Below the pieces are notes generated by a model. It did not search any database and had not been told where the DNA came from. It saw only the letters and a list, made by a program, of their open reading frames with translations. A stretch of 64,000 nt of DNA from Spodoptera frugiperda (taxonomy: Eukaryota; Arthropoda; Insecta; Lepidoptera; Noctuidae): positions 19,122,993 through 19,186,992 of the forward strand of contig NC_064236.1 of NCBI RefSeq assembly GCF_023101765.2. Direction: 5' to 3'. The position numbers were made by a program, and so were the translations under genes. Positions 52,550 through 64,000 of the stretch are shown here, one piece after another; position 1 is the first letter of the stretch; each line of letters begins with the position of its first letter.

Positions 52550-54123
52550 TCAGGAGTTTTATTTAATATATTATAAGTATAGATCGTTAAATTAGGATGA
52601 AGAATTTTATCAAAAATGAAATTTGTAGTTCTCGTAAGGTTATTTAGTAATAGTTGCCGCAATGTCACAAGGGAAAACAGAGGTGCAAGGAATACTAAAT
52701 GCAAGACAAAACACAATGCACAAATCTCTTGCTACCTTTTAAAACCATTCATCGAAGTTATCAAAACAATGGAAGCAGTAATTGACATGGAGATACAAAG
52801 CTCTACGCAATGAGTCACGCAAATGTTGGCCTTATGACGGACGTGACATTCATAGGAATAATTTGTTTATTTCAGATGTTACATCCACAGGTATTTATAT
52901 TGGCTTAGTTAGATGTCACAAAAGCATTGTCCATTGTTAACACGAGTAATTCTTCAAATAAAAAGCTCATTAAAATACACTTCGTTGTCTGTAACTTTGT
53001 GTAAGTAGTGTATTTTGGCAGTTTTATACAAATGCACTCATAGGTATCTCGTTACTAAAGTAATTAGGAAAATATCGGATTTTATTAAATTTTTACTAAT
53101 AAACTTACTATTTTATAATACTTATTCTTCTAGATATTGATTCTTCAATTATTAATATCATTGTACTGTGAGGAATACTCACAAAAATAATGTCAGACAG
53201 AAAATGTACACTATGAAGCTACCAACGCAGTCGCGAGTTAAAAAAAACTGCAGGAAATATTCGCGACCATGTCCAACGATTGAGTTTTCAGTAAAACCTG
53301 CAATTTTATGCGCGTATTACTTCGTGGTACAGTCCGATCCCCCCGGGGAGACCTCACCCTCTTTCCCTCCTTCTACCTTACCTGTAATCCCCTTGCAAAG
53401 GGGGAAGGGGTGTGCTCTGTCTGTGTTCGTGGAATTTGAACTGTTGATGCATTTCTATTTTAAAATTGTTTCGGACCAATATTCATATTGAATTGTACGA
53501 ATGTATAATGTTTGTTTGTACTGGTTTATTTTCATTTCAGTGGAAATGGATGGTAATGTAGTCATCAAACATATAAGTTATTGATGTTCAACATAAAATT
53601 AATGTTGCATTGTCTATATATAGGAGTACTTAGTCCCTACGTATATACTCTTATAATACCATCTAATGCGGGCGCATTCAGTTAATCCTATAATGAACTT
53701 TACACAATGGGTAGCCATTCTATTAGTAGCAGTCGCACTTGCAGCCACTCGACCAACGAGGAACATTAAAGTTATACAATTTTTATTCAAAACTGCGATA
53801 TTTCATAAATATGTGTTAAGAGGTGTGCAAATTAAGTATTGTTATTTATTTTTCAACAGTTACGTACATAACTCATTACAAACTTTAAAAGATTTGAATA
53901 AAATATACCTACACGTGTAATATTTTTAAATAGCAATAATATTTATTTGTGAAACATAATTACATATTTACATGATTGTAATTTTGTATTCGAAAACATT
54001 ATAAGCCTAACTTGTTGTTTAAGTGTCGTACGTTATTTACATAGTAATATTATAATTGCAGTCGTAATAATATTTTATTGGATTACTTAACATATTATGA
54101 AGATGATTAATTAAGAGTGTAGT
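52550..54123. other. Convergent intergenic region between Pde6 and MIF
   Basis: Mostly AT-rich. A 35-base SINE family 1 head remnant lies at about 53728-53762. A CpG-poor but G/C-rich patch (CCCCCGGGGAGACCTCACCC) lies near 53340. No gene was recognised. Confidence 0.5.
54074..54079 (-). terminator. MIF polyadenylation signal
   Basis: AATAAA on the minus strand, about 45 bases after the MIF stop codon at 54124-54126. Confidence 0.6.
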
Positions 54124-57100
54124 TTATGTTGCAGGGAAGCGAGTCACTCCGCCCTTCGCGATGTCTCGACCTCTCTTGTCGTAGAATGACATCAGGAAAC
54201 TAAAAAGTAAAGAAAAAGTACAATTAGCCAACATTCAAAACAACCAGTACCCTTAGTACGAGTTTGCTTTACGTTGAACGAAAATGAAACAAGAGCGCGT
54301 TCGGCGCTCTAATTGGCCGGCCCAAATGAACCAACCAATTAGAGCGCCGAACGTACTGTCTTTGTCTCGATCTCGTTATACGTATACGTTTCGTACTTTG
54401 TGGAATAATAATATTCTATTTATATGTATTTTATCGGTGTATCTAGCTAAATGAAATTACGCCCATATATTTTGCTTAAATACTAGGTAGTACATTCACG
54501 ATATTACAATTAAATTGTTCATTAAAACAAAACCTCAAACATGAAATGAACCTACATATCAAATGGATATTGTACTGCATGGACAGTAGAGTGACCGGTT
54601 ATAAGCCCCAATTGTTCCACATCGATAATAGGAAATCTCTATTTCATTGGTAATGTTACAAGCGATACTTATGTATTTATTCAAAGCCTATTATCACCAA
54701 AATATTCCCTTTGTGACACAGGAAGCTTATTACCAAAATTATCAGACAGTACTGAATTATAAGCCCATGATCAAATGTTATGTGAGTAGAATATTGTTTT
54801 ACTCTTCCGGGTGGGTGTCGTAAGAGGTAACTAAGTGACTTCATTTTAAAGGATAGAGAAAGGGTAACAACGAATTCTCACAAAATAAATTTGAACCTCC
54901 GATACTGCGGTATCCAACCGGCATACCAAGGTTATGTATAAGACCTCTTTATTGCACATTGGATAGTCATGGGCTGATGATGTATACCTATGTTCGTCAT
55001 CATAAAATTCAATCACATTATATTATAATTGTTATTTTCTTTGAACAATACGTCACTTTCGTCCATCGTTTATATCTCACTGCAGATGTAGACACGAAAG
55101 CTGAAACCGCGTCCATGTACCAATGTTTTGTTGTATATTTAACGTTTCAAAAGTGCCTAGTTTAGGATTAATTGACACAAATGTTTTGACTTTGGGTTTA
55201 TATTTTAGAGAAATTTAAATATTTTAATGCCTAATGATTTTAATGATTTATGGTCCCGACCGAACAGACAGTTTTAATAAAATCGCTCTTTCTCTAATCG
55301 TTTACATGTACGATTAACTAGTCTGCGGTTGGGATCACAGCAAGGTATTTTGTAATTAGTGCCTATGAGAGGGCCATCAATACATTTCAAATATCTGTTT
55401 GAGTGCGTTCGTTTTGTTGCGAACGCTTTGATGTGAATTTCCAAAACCGCAACGCGTATATGGACTGGAATCTATGATAACATTTTTGCGGCATATTCGC
55501 AGTAGCAATTGCTTTTTGGTTGCATTTTCCTGTTAGTGATGATGTTCAGTTCATGAGCGTTTTAATTATGACATGAGCGGTGTTTAGAGGAGTGGTATGG
55601 AGTGCGGTTGCCAGCATGTCCGGGCCGGATTAACGGTCGGGCTAACAAGGATTGTTCATTTTGAAGTTGTGCATTTAGGCGTAATATTTGGGAAATCATT
55701 GAGTTAATTGAATATATTGGCTGCGCTGAAGTGGATTAGTGTTTAAATCAATGTGAGTTGGGGATTGAATGCTCAGTTAGGAAGGTCAATCTAGATGTAG
55801 ATGTGATTTTGGGAATTGAGTAGATTTTGTTTTGGCAAATCCAAGAAATGGAACTTTTGATTCCTGTTGTAAGCTTTACTATATTTAATGTTTAACAGTT
55901 TTCATCATAGGTACCAAAATACCGATATCTTTTGATAATGGTAGCAATTTCGCTCAGTTTTACAGTTAGGAAATTACAAACGGGGAACCTAGTTCTATTT
56001 TTAAATGTAAAAACATTTTTAAAGACATACTATTATGTAACCACTTACTGATCCTTGGCGATTCCAAGTTCCTTCTCAATGAATTCAGTGACCTCCTTAG
56101 CGATGAGTTTATTTTCTTCCACACCGAAGTTGCCGATGGACTCCAGGGTCGCCACTGCGTTGGGGGCCGTGGAATTGCCTCCGAATGTCAAATAACAATC
56201 ACTTGACACCATGCAGATGAAGAGCTGTGAAATGAGATAAGAATATTTTATTTTTATTAGCTCGGCTCCTGGGCTGGATTTCAGAGTTAGTACGGGCCGA
56301 AGCCAAGTACTAACTCGTAGACGAAACATTATAAGTTTCATTTAGATAGAAACTTTGCTTTTATTATTATGTGTCATATCATAATATTATGTTACTATAC
56401 TAAACGATTTTAGTGAAAAAAAAGTAGTAGTAGCGAGGGCCTTCAGTCAGCAAGCATTGTTAAATTCAATTACTTTTTTCCTATTAATTATAATATAATG
56501 TTAAAACAGATAAATATAAAGTCGTTTTGCAAAGAAAAGAAAAATTTGTTTAATGTAATCTCAGCAAAATAATAATCTATATTAAGATAACGACTGTATA
56601 TAAATTATGTTACGCACGGCTGACGATTACGCAATATTTAAAAAAATAAAGTAAAAAGATAAACCAAATATTTCACTTCTATCTTTTTATATATTTATCT
56701 ATCACAAATCTATATTTTAAAAATGTGTAATAAAAACCTGTAGTAAAAAACCTAAACAACATTTTTTTGCGTCGCTATGTACAAATAATTTCATGAAAAT
56801 TCATTCAAAATCGGTGCAGCCGTTCATGAAATTTGCACAAACACATTAAACTGACCCTTTGACCGGCGGCATGTCAATAAAGAAAAATATATTCCCTGCG
56901 CCACGCTACAAATTCTATCTTTAATACAAACAAATACAAATCTGTCTTTTTGTATATTCGTGATCGTGAGCATGTTCTGATTTGTCGAGTATAGCCGACC
57001 GTGCGGACAAAGGGTTAATAAACATTCAAATTAAAATAGACATTCAGCAAACAGTATTTAAAGTCCAAAATTATAAATCACTTACATGTTCAGGTTTCTT

Positions 57101-57193
57101 CACAGTACGAGACAGGACAGGAAGAATTTTGTTGACAAAATCCGGTGGAATTTTGCTCTTAGGCAAATTAGTGAATATTTTTAAGATCGGCAT
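54124..57193 (-). CDS. MIF: Macrophage migration inhibitory factor (MIF) family protein
   Basis: Three minus-strand exons join in frame: 57193-57086, 56224-56049 and 54199-54124 (GT-AG introns), giving 119 aa, the usual MIF length. The N-terminus MPILKIFTNL supplies Pro2, the catalytic base of MIF tautomerases once Met is removed, and Lys33 is in place before P34. YLTFGGNS...ATLESIGNFG matches the central MSFGGS...SIG.(L/V)G block of the family, and GIAKDHFLMSFYD the C-terminal strand. The CxxC redox motif of vertebrate MIF is absent (STAPNAVA there). MIF proteins are secreted or cytosolic trimers acting in innate immunity; in insects their role is less clear. The gene is convergent with Pde6. 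An intron-borne repeat lies between exons 1 and 2. Ortholog subtype is not resolved. Confidence 0.85.
54255..54400. repeat. Inverted repeat with 19-bp perfect stem in MIF intron
   Basis: CGTTCGGCGCTCTAATTGG (54298-54316) pairs perfectly with CCAATTAGAGCGCCGAACG (54335-54353). Weaker complementarity continues outwards (TTAGTACGAG... / ...TTTCGTACTTT), suggesting a small GC-centred MITE about 100 bases upstream of MIF exon 3. Confidence 0.75.
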
Positions 57194-58713
57194 TTTTAAC
57201 GAGTTGTGGGTCCGAGTGGGAAGAGGTTACTGATACAGGCTATACAAAATGAATGATATAATATCGATTATTGTTATCAATGTTATTTCAAGTGCACGGT
57301 TTATCAGTAATACTTTATTTACTGCTTGGTTTTAAGGTTTGGCTGATGTTATCGTTTGTGTTTACTCGTCACTGTTGATAATTTTGTTTACTTATGTAAT
57401 ATTATTTTGGTGTTGTCTTGCCTATTTTATATCGTTATTGTTTAAATCGTCCGTGGTCATGTAGAATTTTATTGTAATTAGCTACTGTAACGAAGCGTGG
57501 TTAAATTATAATGATGATTAAGCTTATTACCTACTTCTAATTAATTTTAATCCATTTAAAAAAGTGATGTTTCATATCCTTTCGCATACACAGAAGTACC
57601 TACACATTTATTTATTTTATGTTGTACATTTCGATAACAGAACTTCAAACCGTATAGTCTAAAGAACCAGCAATAAACTTGTAATTTTAATTTGAACATT
57701 AAATCTTATGTCGTATGATATATTTCATAACGTCAATACAAAAAGGCTGTAAGCGCGCGGTTCACGCACTAATAGCGCACTTACAGCATTTTCACATTAT
57801 TTCTAAAGCTAAATTCCGGGCGACCGGCGAAACGGCCAAACTGAGCTGTTTATGTATGTCGATGATCGTAATCATAAGTCACATACGAAAAAAGGGCATG
57901 CACGTATTGTTTTAATTTAGTTTTCTTAAATTAGCATACAAAAAAATCTTACTTTACTTCACTCTGCATAATTAATAAACACGGAACAAAATAAATGTTT
58001 TAATCAAGTCCAAAACATCATCCTCCTTCAGGCGAGCAAAGCAGAGCAAATTAGCAAATTAGAGCCTAATTGCAGTAGCAATTAAGTAATGATTTGTTGC
58101 ATCAGTGATCTGCACATTCATTAGGACTCAATTACTTAAGCTTAGTACCGCCTTAGGGAATAGACGACGCTAGATGGCGCTGGCATCGAATTAAATCGTG
58201 ACACGTTTCACAACAAAGGGGGATTAAGTCCTCAGGGCTTATGTATGTTTTGTAAATGCATCATGTAAGATACAGAAGTGGTACTGAAAGGAACATTTCA
58301 TAAATTGTTTTGCAGTTAAAGAATAGATAAAGGTTGTGTTGTGTTATTTCTTAGTCAAAAGAGTCAAATAATAATTTTTATTTAGATTAATACATTGATT
58401 ATTAATGTTACTTAAGTTTACATTGCATTACTGTGTAAAATAAATTTAATGTTTTGGTAAATGTGGTTCATAACTTTAGTTTTTGTTCACGCCCTAAGTT
58501 TTGTAATTCATAAAATCTTTCTGTGTGAAACAACAAACTTTACAAATCGAAGAAAAATATTCTTGTCCATTCAACTTTATATTAGATCTAATTTTAAATT
58601 AAAGGTTACAACCCACATTATTGTCCATAAAGTAAACAGCACCGTTTCACAAAAGCCAAATTCATGAATTAAATTCAATGCACTTCCATCCATCCTCCGC
58701 TTGCACCTATTTG
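57194..58713. other. MIF upstream region; no gene
   Basis: This should contain the MIF promoter. Nothing diagnostic was seen. The sequence is AT-rich with no shared repeat. Confidence 0.45.
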
Positions 58714-58935
58714 CTAATTAAATTGACAAAGTTCATCCATCTTCAAGCCAAGCTCAAAAGGGGTAGACAATATGAAACGGAGTCCTGAACTACCATCCAG
58801 TACCTCAATAGTGTCTATTTCAGTTTCAAATATAGTTATGATATCAGATATTTGAAGCTTTACCTCTACCATGAGTTTAGAACAAAAGAATTTCTCGATA
58901 CTCGATGGCGACCACACACATTTTATGCATGACAT
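58714..58935 (-). other. Small unassigned open frame
   Basis: 73 codons from an ATG: a MSCIKCVW start, an amphipathic segment (VEVKLQISDIITIFETEI) and a LRFILSTPFELGLKMDELC end. The composition is protein-like, but I recognise no family and see no splice partner. It could be one exon of a longer gene or a retroposed fragment. Confidence 0.25.
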
Positions 58936-58994
58936 TTTTTACAGCGCCTCTAGCGGTCACTTATGAAACTAAAATTTTTTTTTAGTCAACTACT

Positions 58995-59311
58995 GACATC
59001 GAGTAAATACCTTTAAACCCTGTAGGGGTAGGACAGAGTTTCACAATTATGGCACATAATGCTAATTCTGCACTTTCCACATTTCATTAATGTTTGATTG
59101 GTGATCCTATTCGGACTTAGCCAATAACCGGGCTGACATGATTCCAGACTCCGTGCTACCATACCACTACAATAATAATTCACTTTTCGCTTTTTAAATG
59201 CCAAAACCCTACCAATAAAAACGCCCGAAAATATTTTTTTCCGATCCAGAGAAACGAACCCGAGACCACTAAGGATTGCCCGGCAGTCGCAATCGGCCAA
59301 CGAGGCAGTCA
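58995..59311 (-). mobile_element. SINE family 1, old diverged copy
   Basis: CTTTAAACCCTGTAGGGGTA ... GACTCCGTGCTACCATACCA ... CGAACCCGAGACCACTAAGG ... CCAACGAGGCAGTC follow the family order with many changes. A further eroded trace may lie at 59395-59480. Confidence 0.7.
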
Positions 59312-60049
59312 TTTCTTACTAACTAAAATTTTGCATTCAAAAATATTACGTCGTCACTATCGAGTACTGACTATCGAGTAAATACTGCTGCTTTAAACCC
59401 ATGGTAGGGGTGGTCGCTTTTGACTACTTTGTTTGAGTTTCCCAATGTTGGATGGGCGCTATGTAGTCCATAACTTCTGCAGGGAAAACTTTCCAGACTT
59501 AATTAATTATTAATGTTTAGATGGGACAGATGCTACTGCATCTGTCTCGCTAACTTGTCGGACTTAGTCAATCGCTTTAATTTGAGTAATTGTGGCTGAT
59601 ATGATGATGATTTATAAGTGACGATTAAACACATGATATGTACAAATGTAAGCTACTTTTTCCATTTGAATAAAAGCATATCATCCGTATCTATATTCCT
59701 TATTAAAAGGCTAGCAACGCCCTTGAAACTCCTCTGGAATTGCGGGTGTACGTGGAAGGCGCTGATCGCTTACTATTACGTGAAACGATTGTTCACTTGC
59801 CCCCTATTCCATATAAAAAAAATCGGCACACAAACACAAAACCCACAATATACCAAAGACAATTAAATACAGATTTCAAAGTACAAAGCAACGCAACATC
59901 GGAAATATTGTTTGCAATCAAACCATACCAGAAAACGCATCATCAGCAAATAAACATACTCCAATATGTAGTCAATAGATTTTCAACCTTAGTATTTTGG
60001 CATACAGTTTCAAATTGAAGAGCTTCAACTATTCGCTTAGCGTGATGTG

Positions 60050-61900
60050 GTTGAGTCATGAGAATTCATGATGGCATAGCAACAAGTTCCTCTCGAAACA
60101 CCCTAACACCCAAATCCCCTCGTAATACTAGTGGCAAATATTATATAGATGCTTTTTGTTCCGTTATGTGTACAGAATTGTCCACCACATCGTGCCCTCG
60201 GCGCAAACATCAACAGACGAGATTGAATATCAATTTTACTGCGACCACCACACGCGTTTATATGCTTTTAAAGTTTTGGATACGTAAATGGAGTGTCATG
60301 CGATATTACACTGGTGCTGCGGCCAGGAGAAGCAATAAAAGGCTTTTTCGCTTTAAAATTATTGGTAGTTTGATAAATCGGAATGGACGTGGAAATGGAT
60401 GTATTTATTTCTTAAAAAAAAAACGTTACCCCATACGTTTCCTACGGTGCCGTGGGTGCGTTTACAAACAAACAAGTTGACATACACACGTGGATAGATA
60501 AGTAACAACAAAACATGTTTGTTTTACTCGAAAACTTGAATCTATTTGCATCAATCAATAAGTATTGCAAACCCATATAGAACAACCTGTATACTAGTCC
60601 AGCTATTGTATCAGAACGTACGCAAACACGCTCAGGACACAAATACATCTTTGTCTACCACGTAATCTCGCCGACACTACGCCTTAGCCAGACGTGACCA
60701 TTGTCTAGCAAACAAGCTACTCCCAAATTGCTCATGGTCAGGGAATACCGTAACGATCTCCTCCTAAGCACCCTACGGTGCCTAAGACAAAGTCCAACCT
60801 CCCCACAGTCGACAATCACTGCACGACCACAACTCACCCTAAGTGCAAGCATGTAGAATTGATATTGTAACGCTACTTGGAAACTTGCAAACACAAAGCT
60901 TTGCAATCCCAACGCAGACGGGCCTTTGTTATCGGCACAAACCAATCGAGATATCGACGTAAAATTATTGAGGCTCGTCAATTCAAAGGCTGTTCTGGCA
61001 TTCTCTGCTGTTACAGAGAACGTCACCTTTGATGTTTCAAAGGTAACCAGATTACGAATAGAAATGCATCGTATCCAGATCCATCTGGTTGTGAACGAAA
61101 CCAATCCCATTCGGTAGGCCATCTAATTCAAAGGCGCGTATTATAAGTGAAATGCTGTGATGTTCTTAGTAACAGCGGGCGGTCTCGTTATTGCTTTGGC
61201 CGTATACGTAGTAATTGGAATCTGAAATAGGTTGTCTGCAGATTGTACATGGCAACAAAAAAAGGATGACGCATAAAGAAACTTTGTCCCAAAAACATAA
61301 ACGTTAGATTTGAATGACAACGCTAGTGGCTTTCGTCGTCACTAAATCATAATTTATAATCCCTTTGTTGATTTAAACAATACGCCAAAGCTGTCCAACA
61401 AAGCATTGTTTTGATTACATCTACGACTGACCAGAGCAGTTTCCAATAAATTATTGCGACCTAACACAAAGAACAAATTACATAAAATTAGTACAGCGAC
61501 GCGCCTAATATTGGATTTCAGAGCGAGGGCTCAAATAAACAACAATTGGTACTCGTAAATTATTGACAGGTGAAATTTCAATAGGCGAATCCCCCCTGGG
61601 CTTGATGTGGCAGACAGACTCAATCAAGCGCCATATCTCCCTTAATGCATAGCGTTGCGTGGCAACACCCTAATACCGATCTCCGGCCCGTCTGATACAT
61701 GTACCTGCTGTCGTACCTAGAATTTTCTCCGTTCGCAATTAGGAATCCATGGTCGTCACATAAGTACCAGAGTAGCTTTGTGCGCCCTTCATATTTGCAA
61801 AGTGCTGGTTAAGCTACTTACGACGTGGTGTGTCGTGTGTGGGTTTTCGCTAATTGGAGATGGGAGCAATTCAATCGCGAGCTTCAGGCGATGTGCATTT
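60050..61900. other. GC-richer, repeat-poor block of unknown role
   Basis: This 1.85-kb stretch lacks every repeat family listed elsewhere, has a higher GC and CpG content than its flanks, and opens long frames on both strands (plus 60058-60480; minus 60655-61122, about 155 codons) without any known motif. The frames change strand and have no splice context, so they look incidental. Conserved regulatory DNA, an unrecognised non-coding RNA exon, or an unfamiliar transposon are all possible. Confidence 0.35.
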
Positions 61901-63184
61901 TGATTTCATCAAATTTGAGTGGTTTCAAAGATTAATATCGGATTCCTCGTTCATTTATTGTCTGGAGCATAATATTTTTGTTGATGAAAATATATTGTTG
62001 GATTGGACGGAGAGATTTTAAAGGCTTATTTATTAATCTCTTCTGCAGAGTTATAAGTACAATTTTATTTATAAATTTTCTTTCATTGTTTTAATTCTTT
62101 CTACTTTTATGTATCCTGCAGTATCTGTATGAATGGTTTATTCCGTTGAATTTTGTCGTTACATTTTTGTTCCTACTTAGAATTTGTTTTCTTATCAGAT
62201 TAAGGCTATCTGCATCGAAGCCTGCATCTGCCAGTTGTAACCGCTTGTAAGCAGTTTTCTTTATTATTATTTTTACTTTTATAGATAGTTACGTAGTGAC
62301 GAGATGATATCGTTGGAGTATGACAAGCAGATTTTATTCTTTGCTACGTATTACATACGATTGAATTCTCATGTAGCCTCAGTAAATTTCCGTGTTACGG
62401 GTACTTTTGATTACACACCCTTTTGGGGAAATTTTAATGTACCTATTCCTTATCTTTTTATAGAGTTCATCAAGTCATATCTGCTTCTAGTTTTTTGTTT
62501 TTATATGTATATTAATTTGTATTTAGAAATTAGTGTTTAATTTGGTCTTACTTTTTGTTTCATTTTGTAATGATATTTTGTTTGTCTCTTTGTTATTTAA
62601 TGCTGTATCTTGGTCGGTGCTACACTTAGCGCCTGTTTCACCACCTTCATAATTATAAGTACCCGATAAACTTATGGGGCAGATAGTTCATACAAATTAC
62701 GTTCTTAATACAAACGTATTCGGTTATTGTGAAACACTTAATTTTTTTTTCATACCCACTTCTTTGTTCTTGTCTTGAATAAATAGATGGCGGTCCCTAC
62801 TTACACCCTCTAAATAAAATAATAGCAAGTATATTCTATTTTTGTAAATGCGTCATACCTTTTGATTGAAACTACGTCATAGATAATTTTAAATCGGGGA
62901 GAAAGAGAGGGGAGAGGGAGTCTTTTGTTGATGAAATGAGGGAGAGTTACCTTTGTATGAGGTACAAGGTGACATCATCGTGTGTGGGAGGCATGGTGTT
63001 ATCCCTCTCTATATATTAAGATCATTATAATGAGGTTATTAGAGGATTTTTTTGGTAAATATTTTCACAAAGTATATCTTAATATAGGCTCAGTAAACCT
63101 TGTTGGTTGAGTCCGTGTTAATGTAGTGCAAATAATGTAGTGCAATGACATGGTTGAGTAAAATGAGGATCATTTTTTGAGAGC
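61901..63184. other. No gene recognised
   Basis: AT-rich intergenic DNA. The 78-codon frame at 62304-62540 is hydrophobic and has no recognisable motif. Confidence 0.5.
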
Positions 63185-63680
63185 GTCTGCCGTCAGTCCT
63201 TTTGTCCTCGAAAGAGGTAGAGATGGATGTAGTGTCTCATATAAATTATAGGTACAGTATACATGTGCGTGCCGAAAGAGCCATCAGACCACCACAGATG
63301 GGGCCCAGTAGGGCTGATGCCTGATCCGGAGCTGCGGACTACCTAGCGGGTTTACCGGGACTCCGCCTCGAAAAGCAGGTGTAGGAGTCAGTAAGAGTCT
63401 GGTACTCCCTCTTACCTCGCCCTTGGCGAGAGAAGTCATTGGATGATTTTGCCCCCTTAAAACAAAAGGTGCAGTATATCTATATACACCGAATTTTCTT
63501 CAATTATGTTATGCGTTCCATGTATTAGGCTGTGAATATCGTCGATATGTCAATATTCATGTTATGAAAAAATAAAAAAAAACAAGTAAATCCTACTATA
63601 ACGCTTTGCCCAAACCAGGAATCGAATCCAAAGCCATGAATGTCGTACTGCAAATATTCAACTAAAGATGCAATCGAGTA
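63185..63680 (-). mobile_element. Old SINE-like sequence interrupted by an R1-like LINE tail
   Basis: The outer parts (TTTTGTCCTCGAAAGAGGTA near 63198; CCCAAACCAGGAATCGAATC near 63608) resemble the two ends of a reverse SINE family 1 copy. Between them, 63262-63467 is the plus-strand LINE tail. Confidence 0.5.
63250..63479 (+). mobile_element. R1-like LINE tail with 12-bp target duplication
   Basis: AGGTACAGTATA (63250-63261) and AGGTGCAGTATA (63468-63479) differ at one base and flank a tail containing GAGCCATCAGACCACCACAG ... CTTGGCGAGAGAAGTCATTG ... A-rich end. It is a 5'-truncated member of the same LINE family as 40856-41668. Confidence 0.8.
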
Positions 63681-64000
63681 ATATACGTTTGCCAACCCTT
63701 GACAACAGACGGCAAACACCGAGCTATAATCAACCAATTAATCATAGTCCCGCTTCGTATCATGTTTTCGCACCTGCAAAGGCCAGTTTATACTGGACGT
63801 TCATAGCTAAATGATTGATCTGTGTGTTCCTGTAACAAGCGAGCCACGCTGTTATTATGGTGCAAATAATAAATGACTTGAGCATAATGTAGACACGAAT
63901 GGTTGACCAATAAATTGAATATTGCGTTTGCAAAATCAATTTGTAAATGTCACACGCTCGTTACACGGTAAGTGGACTAATTATATTATTGTTTGTGTAT

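Noticed and set aside
53168..53491. 107-codon plus frame between Pde6 and MIF
   Set aside because: No recognisable motif or splice context, low-complexity Ser/Pro patch, and intergenic composition.
60655..61122. 155-codon minus frame as a gene
   Set aside because: No recognised motif, no splice or poly(A) context, and adjacent frames on the other strand are equally open, as expected from a GC-richer stretch.

Overview
The window looks like nuclear DNA from a moth, most likely a noctuoid. The evidence is AT-rich intergenic DNA, short GT-AG introns, and a heavy load of lepidopteran-type repeats: tRNA-headed SINEs, 5'-truncated LINE tails, RTE-like fragments and many small inverted-repeat elements. 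The order-level call is safer than the family-level one. There is no rRNA gene, functional tRNA, CRISPR array or bacterial-type operon.

Three multi-exon host genes could be rebuilt with in-frame splice junctions. (1) A mitochondrial carrier of the thiamine pyrophosphate (SLC25A19/Tpc) type lies on the minus strand, 14532 to 10132, in five coding exons (323 aa). (2) A cGMP-type cyclic-nucleotide phosphodiesterase of the PDE5/6/11 group, best matched to insect Pde6, lies on the plus strand from at least 31888 to 52449 in at least 14 coding exons, with two GAF domains and a complete HD-type catalytic domain. (3) A macrophage migration inhibitory factor (MIF) gene lies on the minus strand, 57193 to 54124, in three exons (119 aa), tail-to-tail with Pde6. 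The last exon of a small His/Val/Pro-rich, cuticle-type protein lies at 7642-7915. These genes share no evident pathway; they are neighbours only.

Mobile DNA makes up much of the rest. At 23692-26320 (minus) is an apparently intact, intron-containing DDE transposase gene of the ISL2EU/IS4EU type, with N-terminal CxxC zinc motifs, a D-D-E triad and a C-terminal SWIM zinc finger. Five perfect 46-bp tandem repeats lie just upstream of its start. The large Pde6 introns are full of insertions: a LINE end nested in a SINE with a 13-bp target duplication, a foldback element, a 1-kb TIR element, a hAT-like GAAACC-rich element, a TA-flanked pogo-like MITE, and a 1,980-bp long-TIR element with a 7-bp target duplication whose left arm carries a second, TA-flanked MITE.

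The flanks (1-7.5 kb, 14.6-23 kb, 27-31.8 kb, 57.2-64 kb) are mostly intergenic repeats and unassigned AT-rich DNA. A GC-richer block without recognisable repeats at about 60.05-61.9 kb is unexplained. No wholly new gene system was evident. The most unusual structures are the nested long-TIR element, a 131-bp perfect direct repeat around a LINE tail, and the transposase with its tandem-repeat leader.
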